From an uncultured Pseudokineococcus sp. (lineage in GTDB: Bacteria > Actinomycetota > Actinomycetes > Actinomycetales > Quadrisphaeraceae): a DNA stretch of 64,000 nt. The DNA lies in NCBI RefSeq assembly GCF_947495735.1, contig NZ_CANMAA010000011.1, positions 49,056 to 113,055 of the forward strand. The letters run 5' to 3'. A program made the translations under genes and the position numbers. Positions 43,356 to 52,250 of the stretch are shown piece by piece; the stretch's first letter is position 1; every line of letters begins with the position of its first letter. The notes under the pieces were generated by a model. It had not been told where the DNA came from, did not search any database, and worked only from the letters and a program-made list of their open reading frames with translations.

Positions 43356-44638
43356 CAGGCGCGGCGCAGGAGCACGGCGAGGCCGAGCGCCGAGGTCGTG
43401 CTGGCGCCGGCGAGCAGCACCCACGGCAGGCTCGCCGCGGGCCCCGAGACGCCCGCCGGGGCCAGCAGCGCCCCGACGGCGGAGCTGCCGACGAGCACGA
43501 CCAGGCCGCCCACCGAGGCGAGGACGCCGTAGTGGGCGCCGACCGAGGCCTCCTGCGCCATCCGCGGCACGAGGTCGCGCACGACGGGCGCCGCGAGCAC
43601 CTGGCCCAGCGAGAGCAGCACCACCAGTGCGGCCGCCGGCGCGAGGGCGGCCGGCCCGCTCGGCGGCTCCAGCGCGGACGCCCCGGCCACGACGGCGAAC
43701 GCCGTCGCCGTGACGAGCGCCGCCAGCGGCAGCACCCGGCCGGGGCGCGCGCGACGGGTCCGGCGCGCCACCGGCACCTGCAGCGCGATCGTCACCGAGG
43801 CCGCCAGCACGAGCAGCCAGCCGAGGGCCGCCTGCGAGCCCGTCGAGCGCTCGAGCTCGGCCGGGAGCGCCAGGTAGAGCTGGTTGTGCGCGAGCAGCGC
43901 CGTCGACTGCAGCAGGCACAGGGCGAGGAAGCGGCGGTTGCCGAGCACCCGCCGCCACCCGGTGAGGACCGCCACGGCGCCGCCCGCGGGCGGGGTGCGC
44001 GGCGACCACCGCAGGGTCGCCAGCAGCACCAGGACGAAGAAGCCGGCCGAGACGACGCACAGGGTCCCGAAGGGCACGAAGAGCAGGGCGGCGCCCAGCG
44101 CCGGCCCGAGCAGGCTGCCGGTGCGGGAGACGACCTCCTCGAGGGCGAAGAGCTCGGTGCGCGTCGTCGTCCCCCGGCGCTCGAGCTCGCGCCCCTCGTG
44201 CGCCAGCGCCGCCTCGACGGCCGGGCTGAACAGCGCCGCGGCGAAGCCCGTGAGCACCGTGCCCACCACGACGGCGGGCAGCCCGTCGGCGACCGCCAGC
44301 ACGAGCAGCCCGGCGACGCGGACGAGGCAGCCGGCGAGGACGACCGGGCGCGTCCCGTAGCGGTCGGCGAGCGCCCCGCCGACGAAGAACAGCCCCTGCT
44401 GGCTCGCCGTGCGCAGCCCGAGCACGAGCCCGACCAGCCACCCGGCGAGCAGCAGGCTCTCGGTGAGGTGCTGGGCCAGGAAGGGGATGACGAGGTAGAA
44501 GCCGATGTTGAAGGCCAGCTGGCTCGCCAGCAGGAGGCGCACCGGTGGCGGCAGCTCCCGCAGGCGCGCCCGGCGCCGCAGCGGCTGCGGCACGGCGAGG
44601 GCCGGAGCCGTCGGCTGGAGCGGGTCCTCGGTGGGCAC
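43355..44638 (-). CDS. MFS transporter, candidate metallophore exporter
   Basis: The 427-residue protein has about 12 helices, starting with LLLASQLAFNIGFYLVIPFL, and the MFS motif A-like loop GGALADRYGTRPVVLAG. RPARRTRRARPGR-type basic loops separate the two halves. It is the last gene of the ABC operon preceded by a Zur-like box. In the staphylococcal cnt locus the equivalent position holds the MFS metallophore exporter CntE, so export of a metallophore is a reasonable but unproven guess. GTG at 44638 is the conventional start; an earlier CTG overlapping the permease stop is possible. Confidence 0.78.
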   Translation of the reverse strand: MPTEDPLQPTAPALAVPQPLRRRARLRELPPPVRLLLASQLAFNIGFYLVIPFLAQHLTESLLLAGWLVGLVLGLRTASQQGLFFVGGALADRYGTRPVVLAGCLVRVAGLLVLAVADGLPAVVVGTVLTGFAAALFSPAVEAALAHEGRELERRGTTTRTELFALEEVVSRTGSLLGPALGAALLFVPFGTLCVVSAGFFVLVLLATLRWSPRTPPAGGAVAVLTGWRRVLGNRRFLALCLLQSTALLAHNQLYLALPAELERSTGSQAALGWLLVLAASVTIALQVPVARRTRRARPGRVLPLAALVTATAFAVVAGASALEPPSGPAALAPAAALVVLLSLGQVLAAPVVRDLVPRMAQEASVGAHYGVLASVGGLVVLVGSSAVGALLAPAGVSGPAASLPWVLLAGASTTSALGLAVLLRRA

Positions 44639-44670
44639 CCCGGTGCCCTCGGGCGCGGGCGGTCCGTGCG

Positions 44671-46518
44671 TCAGGGCTGCTCGATCTCCTCGGGAGCGCG
44701 GCGCGGGAGCGCGCGGCGGCGTGCGGGCCGCAGCGCGGACGCGGTGACGGCGAGGACCGACAGTGCCACGAGCGAGGCGGCGGGCGCGAGGACGACCCAG
44801 GGGGCGCGCTCGACGTAGGGCATGCCGCCGGCGAGCACGAGCCCCCAGTCGGGGGCGGGCGGCTGCGGGCCGAGCCCGAGGAAGCCGAGCGCGGCGAGCG
44901 CCAGGGCGATGCCGGGCAGGCGGATCAGCGCGTTGCGCACGACCGGCGGCAGCACGGCCGGCAGCACGTGCAGCAGGAGCCGCCGGGCCGGGCCGACGCC
45001 GAGGACCTCGAGGACGGCGACGTGCGGCTGCGCCCGCGCCTCGCCGACGAGCGCGGCGGTGTGCGCCGCGAGCGGCGCCCAGCTGACGGCCAGCACCGCG
45101 ACGGCGGCGCCCGCGGCGGAGGGCCCCGCGACGGCGACGACGAGGATCCCCGCGATGACCGGCGGAGTCGCGTTCGTCACCTCGACGAGGCCCGTGCTGG
45201 CGCGCGGCAGCAGCCCGAGGGCGACGCCGAGCACGCACCCGGCCGCGGTGATGAGCAGCGCGAGGGCGATGGTCGAGGCCGCGCCCTGGCCGAGCCGCGC
45301 GAGCAGGTCGCGCCCGGAGGCGTCCGCGCCCAGCAGCAGGTCCGCCGACGGCGGGCTGAGCCGGCCCCGGTCGGCGCTGTAGGCGTCCCCCGGCAGGCCG
45401 AGGCCGATGACGAGCAGCAGGACGAGCGCGGCCAGGGCGGGCACCACCCACGGCGCGCGCCCGGACGGCGGCGGCGCGGGGGGCGCGGGCAGCGCCGACG
45501 CCCGCAGCGCGGCCCCGAGCACGAGCCGCCGCCCCAGCTGGGCGAGGACGCCGAGGACCGCCGCGACGGCCAGGAGCAGCAGGACGCCCACCTGCAGGGC
45601 CGGCAGGTCCTGCGTGGCCGCGGCGCCCAGCGTGGCGCGCCCGAGCCCGGGGATGGCGAAGACCTGCTCGACGGCGACGGCGCCCCCCGTGAGCCCGACC
45701 AGGACGAGGCCGACCTGGGGCAGCAGCCCGGGCGTCGCGCGCAGGAGGAGCCCGCCCGCGAGCCGCGCGCGGGAGGCCCCGGCCGCCGTCCACGTGGCGA
45801 GCCACGCCTCGGTGGCCGCCGCGGCGACGGCGTCGGCGAGCAGCAGCCCGACCAGGCCACCGGCGGGGACCCCGAGCGCGACGGCCGGCAGGACCGCGTA
45901 CGAGAACCCCTGCCAGCCGTACGGCGGCAGCAGCCCGAGCCAGACGGCCACGACGACGAGGAGCACGGACGCGAGCAGGAACTCCGGCAGCGCCGTCAGC
46001 GTCGCCGCGAGCGCCCCGCCGGGCCGGCGCGGCCGGCCGTGGACCGCGCCGTGCAGCGTCGGCGCCACGAGGGCCATCGCCACGAGGGCGGCGACGACGG
46101 CGGCGAGGGCCATGAGCGTCAGGCTCACGCCGAGCGCGGAGACCATGCCCGCCGCGACCGGGGCGCCGCTGACCCAGGACGTCCCGAAGTCCCCCCGGAC
46201 GGCGTCGGCCAGCCAGCCGGCCAGGAACGCCCACGGGCCCGCGTCCAGGCCCAGGTCGGCGCGCACCGCGGCGAGCGCCTCGGGGGTCGCCGCCAGCTCG
46301 GCCGAGCGGCCCCGCAGGACGGTGAGCGCCGGGTCGGTGCGCGAGAGCCAGGGGACGAGGCCCACGAGGACCACCACGCCCGCGATCGCGAGCACCCGGG
46401 AGGCGGGCGCGACGAGGTCACCCAGCAGCCGGCGGGCGCGGTGGGGGTCGGCCGGCACCGGCGGCCGCGGGGCGCCCTCGTCGAGGACGCGGTGCTCGAC
46501 GGGGGCGCGGGAGGGCAC
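44671..46518 (-). CDS. Fused Opp/Nik-type ABC permease (DppB and DppC in one chain)
   Basis: The 615-residue protein joins two permeases that are normally separate. Residues 1-330 are DppB-like (RVLAIAGVVVLVGLVPWLS, GDFGTSWVSGAPVAAGM, AVEQVFAIPGLGRATLGAA). From about 350 on it is DppC-like (WVVPALAALVLLLVIGLGLP, LLLGADASGRDLLARLGQG, EVLGVGPARRLLLHVLPAVL). An alanine/proline linker (SALPAPPAPPPSGRAP) connects them. About 12 helices result, one complete channel per polypeptide. The GTG start at 46518 is 3 bp behind the binding-protein stop. Confidence 0.85.
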   Translation of the reverse strand: MPSRAPVEHRVLDEGAPRPPVPADPHRARRLLGDLVAPASRVLAIAGVVVLVGLVPWLSRTDPALTVLRGRSAELAATPEALAAVRADLGLDAGPWAFLAGWLADAVRGDFGTSWVSGAPVAAGMVSALGVSLTLMALAAVVAALVAMALVAPTLHGAVHGRPRRPGGALAATLTALPEFLLASVLLVVVAVWLGLLPPYGWQGFSYAVLPAVALGVPAGGLVGLLLADAVAAAATEAWLATWTAAGASRARLAGGLLLRATPGLLPQVGLVLVGLTGGAVAVEQVFAIPGLGRATLGAAATQDLPALQVGVLLLLAVAAVLGVLAQLGRRLVLGAALRASALPAPPAPPPSGRAPWVVPALAALVLLLVIGLGLPGDAYSADRGRLSPPSADLLLGADASGRDLLARLGQGAASTIALALLITAAGCVLGVALGLLPRASTGLVEVTNATPPVIAGILVVAVAGPSAAGAAVAVLAVSWAPLAAHTAALVGEARAQPHVAVLEVLGVGPARRLLLHVLPAVLPPVVRNALIRLPGIALALAALGFLGLGPQPPAPDWGLVLAGGMPYVERAPWVVLAPAASLVALSVLAVTASALRPARRRALPRRAPEEIEQP

Positions 46519-46521
46519 GGG

Positions 46522-48051
46522 TCAGCCCACGCTGGTCTCGGACGTGACGAGCGCCCGCTCGCGCGGGTCGCGGGCCGCGCCCGCGAGGCGGTCGGACTCC
46601 CCCTGGATGACCCGCTCGTGCAGCATCGGGATGCCGGCGTCGGCCTCGAGGACGAGGCGCTCGGCCTCCAGGGCCGCCGCGCGGCGCTCCTCGCCCGGCG
46701 GGGTCTGGGCGGCTTCCTCCAGCGCGGCGTCGACCTCCGGGTCGCACAGCTGGGAGATGTTGAAGGAGCCCTCGCAGGCGAAGTCGGAGTACATGTACGC
46801 CACCGGGTCGCCGGAGTCGAGGACGGTCGCGCGCGACAGGATGAAGGCGTCGAAGGCGCCCGACAGCGCGTCGGCCTCGATCTGGGCGTACTCGCGCACC
46901 TCCTGCGTGACGTCGAAGCCCGCCGCCTCGAGCTGCTGCTCGAGCTGGACGGCGACCTCGGGCAGCTCGGCGCGGTCGGTGAAGGTGCCCAGCGTGATCG
47001 GCGTGCCCGGCGGCACCGTCCCCGCCGGCGTCGGCGTGCGGTCGGGACGCCCCTGCGCGGCCCACGGCAGAGCCGGGCCGAGCAGGCCCTCGGCGACGTC
47101 GGCGCGGCCCTCGTACACCGTGTCGACGATCGTCTGCCGGTCGATCGCCTCGCGGGCGGCGGCGCGCACCGCCGGGTCGGCGAAGACGCCCGTCTCGGTG
47201 TTGAGGTAGAGCGTGTTGGTGCGCGGCATCGGCACCTCCTCGATCTGGTCCTCCTCCAGCAGCGACGCCTGGGAGACGGGGATCGCCTCGACGACGTCGG
47301 CGGTGCCCGTGCGCAGGGCGGCGGCGCGCGCGGTGCCGTCCGAGACGTAGGTGACGTCGAGGCCCGCGGCCGAGGCCGTCTCGCCCCAGTAGTCGTCGTA
47401 GCGCTCCAGGGTCGCGCCGCTCGTGCCGTCGCGGACGGTGAGCTCGTAGGGCCCGGTCCCGGTGCCGACCGGGTCGACGACCCCGTCGGCGTAGGCGCTG
47501 GCCGCGAGCACCGTCAGCTGCGGGCTCGACATGCGCTGCGGCACCAGCGGGTCCGGCTCGGCCGTGGTGACGAGGACGGCGGAGTCGGGCGCGCCCGGGT
47601 CCACCTCGGCGGTCAGGTCGACACCGTCGAGGATGCGCGGCGGCGGCACGGCCTCCGCCGCGGCGGTCAGCGAGCGCACCACGTCCTCGGGGGTCAGCGC
47701 GGTGCCGTCGTGGAAGGTGACGTCGGGGCGGACCTCGAAGCGCCAGGTCGTGGGCTCCACCTGCTCCCAGGCGGTCGCGAGACCGGGCTGGGCGTCGCCG
47801 GCCTCGTCGAGGACGACGAGGGTCTCCCCCGTCGACCAGCGCGAGAGCTTGAAGGCGTCGTCCGACAGCGGCGACAGGCCCGAGCGCGGCGGCTGGAGCA
47901 TGGCGATGCTGATGCGGCCGTCGGAGCCGTCCTCGCCGGCGGAGCCTGCGGCGGCGCCGTCCTCGGCGCTCGGGGAGAAGCAGCCGGTGAGCAGGGCGGC
48001 GGTCAGGACGAGGCCGCCGGCGCGGGCGGCGGTGGTGCTGCGGGTGGGCAC
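46522..48051 (-). CDS. Family 5 solute-binding lipoprotein, candidate metal-metallophore receptor
   Basis: The 509-residue SBP_bac_5 protein has a lipoprotein signal (ARAGGLVLTAALLTGCFS, lipobox LTGC). Fold landmarks are LDEAGDAQPGLATAWEQVEP, RPDVTFHDGTALTPEDVV and VDPVGTGTGPYELTV. It resembles nickel/opine/peptide receptors. The operon (two ATPases, receptor, fused permease, MFS) and the Zur-like box upstream favour zinc- or nickel-metallophore uptake over peptides; the ligand is not provable from sequence. The GTG start at 48051 follows GGAGATCCC. Confidence 0.83.
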   Translation of the reverse strand: MPTRSTTAARAGGLVLTAALLTGCFSPSAEDGAAAGSAGEDGSDGRISIAMLQPPRSGLSPLSDDAFKLSRWSTGETLVVLDEAGDAQPGLATAWEQVEPTTWRFEVRPDVTFHDGTALTPEDVVRSLTAAAEAVPPPRILDGVDLTAEVDPGAPDSAVLVTTAEPDPLVPQRMSSPQLTVLAASAYADGVVDPVGTGTGPYELTVRDGTSGATLERYDDYWGETASAAGLDVTYVSDGTARAAALRTGTADVVEAIPVSQASLLEEDQIEEVPMPRTNTLYLNTETGVFADPAVRAAAREAIDRQTIVDTVYEGRADVAEGLLGPALPWAAQGRPDRTPTPAGTVPPGTPITLGTFTDRAELPEVAVQLEQQLEAAGFDVTQEVREYAQIEADALSGAFDAFILSRATVLDSGDPVAYMYSDFACEGSFNISQLCDPEVDAALEEAAQTPPGEERRAAALEAERLVLEADAGIPMLHERVIQGESDRLAGAARDPRERALVTSETSVG

Positions 48052-48153
48052 GGGATCTCCAGGGGGCGTCGTGCGGGTGGGGGCAGAGGGGAGCCGGCGC
48101 GTCGGCCGGGCCCGGGCGTGCAGGAGCGGCCGGGCGTCGAGACCGGCTGGGGC

Positions 48154-48189
48154 GGTGGGTCGGGGGTGGTCGGTGGGTCGGGGGTGGTC
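48154..48189 (-). repeat. Two perfect tandem 18-bp repeats upstream of the binding-protein gene
   Basis: GGTGGGTCGGGGGTGGTC occurs at 48154-48171 and again at 48172-48189. It lies in the 145-bp gap between the second ATPase stop (48197) and the binding-protein start (48051). On the minus strand it is pyrimidine-rich (GACCACCCCC). Role unknown. Confidence 0.9.
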
Positions 48190-48196
48190 GGAGGCG

Positions 48197-48973
48197 TCAG
48201 CCGACGGGGACCGGCGCCGCGGCGTCGACGAGCGCCCGCGCGGCGGACGAGGAGGGCGAGGCGAGCACCTCGCCGCTGGGGCCCTCCTCCACGACGCGGC
48301 CGGCATCGAGGACGAGCGCGCGCTCGCACAGCGCCGCCGCGGCGGCCAGGTCGTGGGAGACCACCACGAGCGCGGTGCCCTGCTCGCGCGAGACCCGCTG
48401 CAGGAGAGCGAGGGCGTCGGCGCGGCGGGGCGGGTCGAGGCCGCTGAGCGGCTCGTCCGCGAGGAGCACCTGCGGCCCGGTGACGAGCGCGCGGGCCAGG
48501 GCCGCGCGCTGCGCCTGCCCGCCGGAGAGCTGCCCCGGGCGGCGGTCGCCGAGGGAGGCGTCCAGGCCCACCGCGTCGAGCACCTCCGCCACGCGGGCGT
48601 CCTGCGCGCGCCGGCCCGTGCCGGGCTCGAGCCGGCGGACCGGCTCGGCCAGGAGGTCGCGCACGCTCGCGCGCGGGTCGAGCGAGAGCGCCGGGTCCTG
48701 GGGGACGTACTGCACGAGGCGCCGGTACCAGCGCAGGGCGCTCGTGCGCCCCGGCCGCACCGGGCGCCCGGCGCAGGTGACGTCCCCGGCGTCCAGCGGC
48801 TGCAGGGCCAGCAGCGCGCGCACCAGCGTCGACTTGCCCGAGCCGGAGCGGCCGACGAGGGCGACGCGCTCGCCGGCCCCCACGGACAGGTCGACCCCGG
48901 CGAGGGCGTGCACGGGCGCGGAGCGCCGCCGCCGGTGGACCACGTGCAGGTCCCGGGCGACGAGCAGGCTCAC
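48197..48973 (-). CDS. Opp/Nik-type ABC transporter ATP-binding protein (second ATPase)
   Basis: The 258-residue ATPase has Walker A ALVGRSGSGKSTLVRAL, the signature LSGGQAQRAALARAL and Walker B VLLADEPLSGLDP. It is shorter than most DppF proteins and lacks the oligopeptide-transport C-terminal extension, as in NikE/CntF types. The GTG start overlaps the preceding ATPase stop (GTGA). Confidence 0.87.
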   Translation of the reverse strand: MSLLVARDLHVVHRRRRSAPVHALAGVDLSVGAGERVALVGRSGSGKSTLVRALLALQPLDAGDVTCAGRPVRPGRTSALRWYRRLVQYVPQDPALSLDPRASVRDLLAEPVRRLEPGTGRRAQDARVAEVLDAVGLDASLGDRRPGQLSGGQAQRAALARALVTGPQVLLADEPLSGLDPPRRADALALLQRVSREQGTALVVVSHDLAAAAALCERALVLDAGRVVEEGPSGEVLASPSSSAARALVDAAAPVPVG

Positions 48974-49971
48974 GCCGGCACCCCGCCGCGTGCGGAGCGC
49001 GCCGTGTCGAGGGTCGCGGAGCGCGCCGTGCCGAGGGGCGCGTCGGAGGCGCTCGCCGTCGTGCCGGAGGCCCGGGCAGCGTCGACGAGCGCGCGCGTCG
49101 CGGGGTGCGCGGGGGCGGCGAGGACGTCGGCGAGGGAGCCGGACTCGACGACGCGCCCGTCGGCGACGACGACCGCGCGCGAGCACAGCGCGGCGGCGAC
49201 CGCCAGGTCGTGGGTGATGAGGAGCAGCGCCGGGCCGCCGGGCCCGGTGCGCTCGCCGAGCACCTCCAGGACGGACGCCTGCGTCACGGTGTCGAGGGCC
49301 GTCGTCGGCTCGTCCGCGACGAGCAGCGGTGCCTCGCAGGCGAGCGCGAGCGCGATGGCCGCGCGCTGCCGCTGGCCCCCCGAGAGCTCGGCCGGGCGGC
49401 CGTCGGCCACCCGCGCCGGGTCCTCGAGCCCCACGGCGGCGAGCAGCTCCAGCACCTCGGCGCGCACCTCGGCGCGAGGGGTGCGGCGCGCGCGCAGCGG
49501 CATCGCCACCTGCGCGCCGACCGCGACCAGCGGGTGCAGGGCCGCCGAGGGGTCCTGCAGCACGGCCGCGGGGCGCAGCCCTCCCGGCCGCCGGGCCCCG
49601 GGGACGTCCAGGACCTCCTGGCCCAGCACGCGCAGGCTCCCGCTCGACCGCAGACCGGCGGCGAGCTGGCCGCGGACGGCGGCCGCGGTGAGGCTCTTGC
49701 CGGAGCCCGAGGCGCCGAGCACGGCCACGCGCTCCCCCGCCCGCACCTCGAGGTCGACGCCGTGCAGCAGCGGCACCGCCGAGACGCCGCGGCCGGCGCC
49801 CACCTCGACCCGCAGGTCGCGGGTCTCCAGGACCGCCTCGCCGCCGCCGCTCGCGGAGACGTGCCCGCGACCCCGGTACCCCGACGCCGGCTCCGCCGCC
49901 CGGTGCTGCCGCGCCGAGCCGCCGGGATGGCTGCGCAGGACCGCGGACGCGGGCGAGCGGCGGGAGTGCAC
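48970..49971 (-). CDS. Opp/Nik-type ABC transporter ATP-binding protein (first ATPase)
   Basis: The 333-residue ATPase has Walker A AVLGASGSGKSLTAAAV, the signature LSGGQRQRAAIALAL and Walker B LLVADEPTTALDT. The first 45 residues (VHSRRSPASAVLRSHPGGSA...) are an unusual basic extension. They are accepted because GTG at 49971 has GGAGGT eight bases upstream and no start codon lies just before the domain. First gene of the operon; a Zur-like box is centred about 57 bp upstream. Confidence 0.85.
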   Translation of the reverse strand: MHSRRSPASAVLRSHPGGSARQHRAAEPASGYRGRGHVSASGGGEAVLETRDLRVEVGAGRGVSAVPLLHGVDLEVRAGERVAVLGASGSGKSLTAAAVRGQLAAGLRSSGSLRVLGQEVLDVPGARRPGGLRPAAVLQDPSAALHPLVAVGAQVAMPLRARRTPRAEVRAEVLELLAAVGLEDPARVADGRPAELSGGQRQRAAIALALACEAPLLVADEPTTALDTVTQASVLEVLGERTGPGGPALLLITHDLAVAAALCSRAVVVADGRVVESGSLADVLAAPAHPATRALVDAARASGTTASASDAPLGTARSATLDTARSARGGVPA

Positions 49972-50017
49972 GGGAGGACCTCCGAGACGTCGAGCAGGAC
50001 GTCGCGGACGCTAGCGC

Positions 50018-50038
50018 ATACGGGAGTCGTTCTCGTTA
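50018..50038 (-). promoter_or_regulatory. Zur-like operator upstream of the ABC/MFS operon
   Basis: The plus strand reads ATACGGGAGTCGTTCTCG followed by TTA. Aligned to the site at 39688 it shares ACGGGA, CGTTCTCG and the flanking T-A, about 16 of 21 positions, and has the same imperfect dyad. It lies 47-67 bp before the first ATPase start, a normal promoter-proximal position. Confidence 0.65.
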
Positions 50039-50063
50039 CCGCGCCAGAACTCGGTCACCGGCC

Positions 50064-50882
50064 TCAGGAGCCCGACGCCGGGGCGAGGCTGTCGAGCAGG
50101 TCGGCGAGGCCGCCGGCCGCGCGCCCCCGCGTGCGCCCGCTCGTCGTCACCCGCGGCTCGAGCGGGCGCACCACCGCGCCGCCGGCGCGCTCGACGGCCG
50201 CCAGCAGCGCCGCCTCCTCGCCCGTGGCCACGCGCGGGAAGCCGCCGGCCGCCCGCCAGGCCGACGCCCGCACCCCGAGGTTCGCGCCGTAGACGTGCTC
50301 GTGGGTCTCGCCCCGCACGCGCGAGTGCAGCAGCTCCTCGTAGCGCTCGCGCGCCGCCGGCGGCAGGCGCGGGTCGTCGTCGAGGCGCAGGCCCCCGGCG
50401 ACGAGGTCGGCGCCCCGGCCCGCCCAGCGCAGCTGCTCGGCCAGCCAGTCCTCGGGCACGAGCGTGTCGGCGTCCGTGCACGCCAGCCAGACAGCGCCTT
50501 CCGTCGCATGGAGACCGGCGGCCGCCGGGTCGTCCTCGTCGCCGGAGCGCACCGGGGGCAGGGCCGCGAGGCCCGCGCCGACCGCGGCGTCGCGCACGTC
50601 GGCGACCGTCCGACCCGGCGCCGGCCCCCCGAGCTCGACCACGACGGCGCCCGTGCCCGTGCCCGTGCCCAGCACCTCGTCGACCCGGGCGCGCGAGGCG
50701 TCGGCGCAGCGGTCGAGCGCCACGGCCACGACGACCACCACCTCCGCGCGCGCCGCCGCTGCGAGGACCGACCGCAGGCACGCGGCCACCCGCGCCTCCT
50801 CGTCCCGCACGGGCACGGCGACGACGACGGCGCGCACGCGCGGGCGCTCCACGCCGCCCACCCCGGCCCCACGCTCAGGCAC
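50064..50882 (-). CDS. Family 2 glycosyltransferase
   Basis: The 272-residue GT-A protein starts with VRAVVVAVPVRDEEARVAAC, the nucleotide-binding first strand of GT2. The metal-binding DxD appears as CTDADTLVPEDWL. The acceptor region contains HVYGANLGVRASAWRAAGGF and TGEEAALL. It is the last gene of a coupled four-gene operon; its start overlaps the methyltransferase stop by 8 nt. Sugar and acceptor unknown. Confidence 0.83.
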   Translation of the reverse strand: MPERGAGVGGVERPRVRAVVVAVPVRDEEARVAACLRSVLAAAARAEVVVVVAVALDRCADASRARVDEVLGTGTGTGAVVVELGGPAPGRTVADVRDAAVGAGLAALPPVRSGDEDDPAAAGLHATEGAVWLACTDADTLVPEDWLAEQLRWAGRGADLVAGGLRLDDDPRLPPAARERYEELLHSRVRGETHEHVYGANLGVRASAWRAAGGFPRVATGEEAALLAAVERAGGAVVRPLEPRVTTSGRTRGRAAGGLADLLDSLAPASGS

Positions 50883-51516
50883 CGGGCCACCGCCAGACGT
50901 CGAGCAGGAACGGCTCCTCGACGTGCGCCACGAGGCGCTGCGCGCCGAGCGCCTCGAGGCCGGCGAGGCGCCGGTGCACCTCGTCGCCCGGGACGGCGAG
51001 GGTCTCGCCGTCGCGGCGCCAGTGGACGGCGAGCAGGTCGGCGCCGGGGGCCAGGACCTCCGGCAGGCGGGCGAGCAGCTCGTCGAGGTCCGCGGGCGCC
51101 AGGAAGTAGCCCACCTCGGAGACGACGACGAGGTCGACGACGTCCTGCGGCAGCTGCTCGGGCACCCGCGCCCGCAGCACGGCGACGTCGCCCGCCCGGT
51201 CGTCCGCGCGCGCGACCTCCTCGCGCGCCAGCCGGACGGCGGTGGCCGAGGCGTCGAGCGCGGTGAGGCGGGCGCAGCGCCGGGCCAGCTCCGCCGTCAT
51301 CACGCCGGTCGAGCACCCGACCTCGAGCGCCCTGGGGTACGTCTCGCGCGGCAGGCTCGCCAGGGCCAGCGCCCGCTTGCGCCGCTCGTACCAGTCGGTG
51401 CGCACCCGCCACGGGTCCTCGTCCGCGGCGTACAGCTCGTCGAAGTGCGGGCCGTCGAACCGCCGGTCGTCGGGCCGCCGGCCATCGGGCCGCCGGCTGC
51501 CGGGGGCGGGGCTCAC
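50875..51516 (-). CDS. SAM-dependent methyltransferase (NodS-like)
   Basis: The 213-residue methyltransferase resembles NodS-type N-methyltransferases. FDELYAADEDPWRVRTDWYE precedes motif I ALEVGCSTGVMTAELARR; LTALDASATAVRLAREEV and LVVVSEVGYFLAPADLDELL follow. The first 20 residues are a short RRPDGRRPDD repeat encoded by a GC-rich direct repeat (51465-51495). It overlaps PIG-L by 4 nt (GTGA). Deacetylase then N-methyltransferase order recalls Nod-factor amino-sugar tailoring, but the substrate is unknown. Confidence 0.83.
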   Translation of the reverse strand: MSPAPGSRRPDGRRPDDRRFDGPHFDELYAADEDPWRVRTDWYERRKRALALASLPRETYPRALEVGCSTGVMTAELARRCARLTALDASATAVRLAREEVARADDRAGDVAVLRARVPEQLPQDVVDLVVVSEVGYFLAPADLDELLARLPEVLAPGADLLAVHWRRDGETLAVPGDEVHRRLAGLEALGAQRLVAHVEEPFLLDVWRWPGA

Positions 51517-52250
51517 GGGACCACCACGAGGCCGTCGCCCGCCAGGGCGGTGAGGGCGCCGGGCGCCAGCAGCGGACCGGCCCCCTCGAAGCCCACGACC
51601 TGGCTGGCGTGGGCGGCCAGGGCGCGGGACAGGCGCTCCCGGGCCTCCTCGCCCAGGGGCACGCGCGTCACCGAGCCCCAGGGCACCCGCTCGTCGCCGG
51701 AGGCCCACCACACCCGCGCCCACAGCGGCGCCCGCACGGACGGGACGCCGAGCTCGGCGGCCAGCGCCGCGGCGGCCCGTGCGGCGCAGGCGTGGTCGCG
51801 GTGGGGGTCGTGCTCCCACAGCCCGAGCACGAGGTCGGGCGCCCCGCCCGCGGCGGCGGCGCGCACCACCGCGCTGCGCACCTCCTCCTCGACCTCGGGG
51901 AGCCGGGTGTCCGGCAGCCCGGCGCGCAGGACGCGCCCCCGCTCCGCCAGGCCGAGCCGCTGCCAGGCGGCGTCGAGCTCGGCGCGCCGCACCGCCGCCA
52001 GCCGGCGCCCGGCGTCCGCGCCGAGGCCGGGGTAGGAGGCCTCGCCGTCGGTGAGGACGAGGAGGTCGACGGCCCACCCGCGCGCCGCGAGGGTCACCAG
52101 GACGCCGCCCAGGGCGAGCACCTCGTCGTCGGGGTGCGCCGTGACCGCGAGCGCGCGGCCACCCCCGCGGCGCTCCGGCGGCTCCCACGCGCGGCGCGCC
52201 GCGAGCCGCGCCGCCCAGGACGCCCCGGAGGCCGCTCCGGCGGCCGTCAC
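51513..52250 (-). CDS. PIG-L family N-deacetylase
   Basis: The 245-residue enzyme belongs to the GlcNAc-PI/MshB-type deacetylases. The zinc motif ALAVTAHPDDEVLALGG (AHPDDE) and the second ligand region LGLWEHDPHRDHACAARA (HxxDH-like PHRDH) are both intact. GTG at 52250 overlaps the acyl-CoA dehydrogenase stop (GTGA). It probably deacetylates an amino-sugar or amino-alcohol intermediate that the neighbouring enzymes methylate and glycosylate. Confidence 0.85.
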   Translation of the reverse strand: MTAAGAASGASWAARLAARRAWEPPERRGGGRALAVTAHPDDEVLALGGVLVTLAARGWAVDLLVLTDGEASYPGLGADAGRRLAAVRRAELDAAWQRLGLAERGRVLRAGLPDTRLPEVEEEVRSAVVRAAAAGGAPDLVLGLWEHDPHRDHACAARAAAALAAELGVPSVRAPLWARVWWASGDERVPWGSVTRVPLGEEARERLSRALAAHASQVVGFEGAGPLLAPGALTALAGDGLVVVP

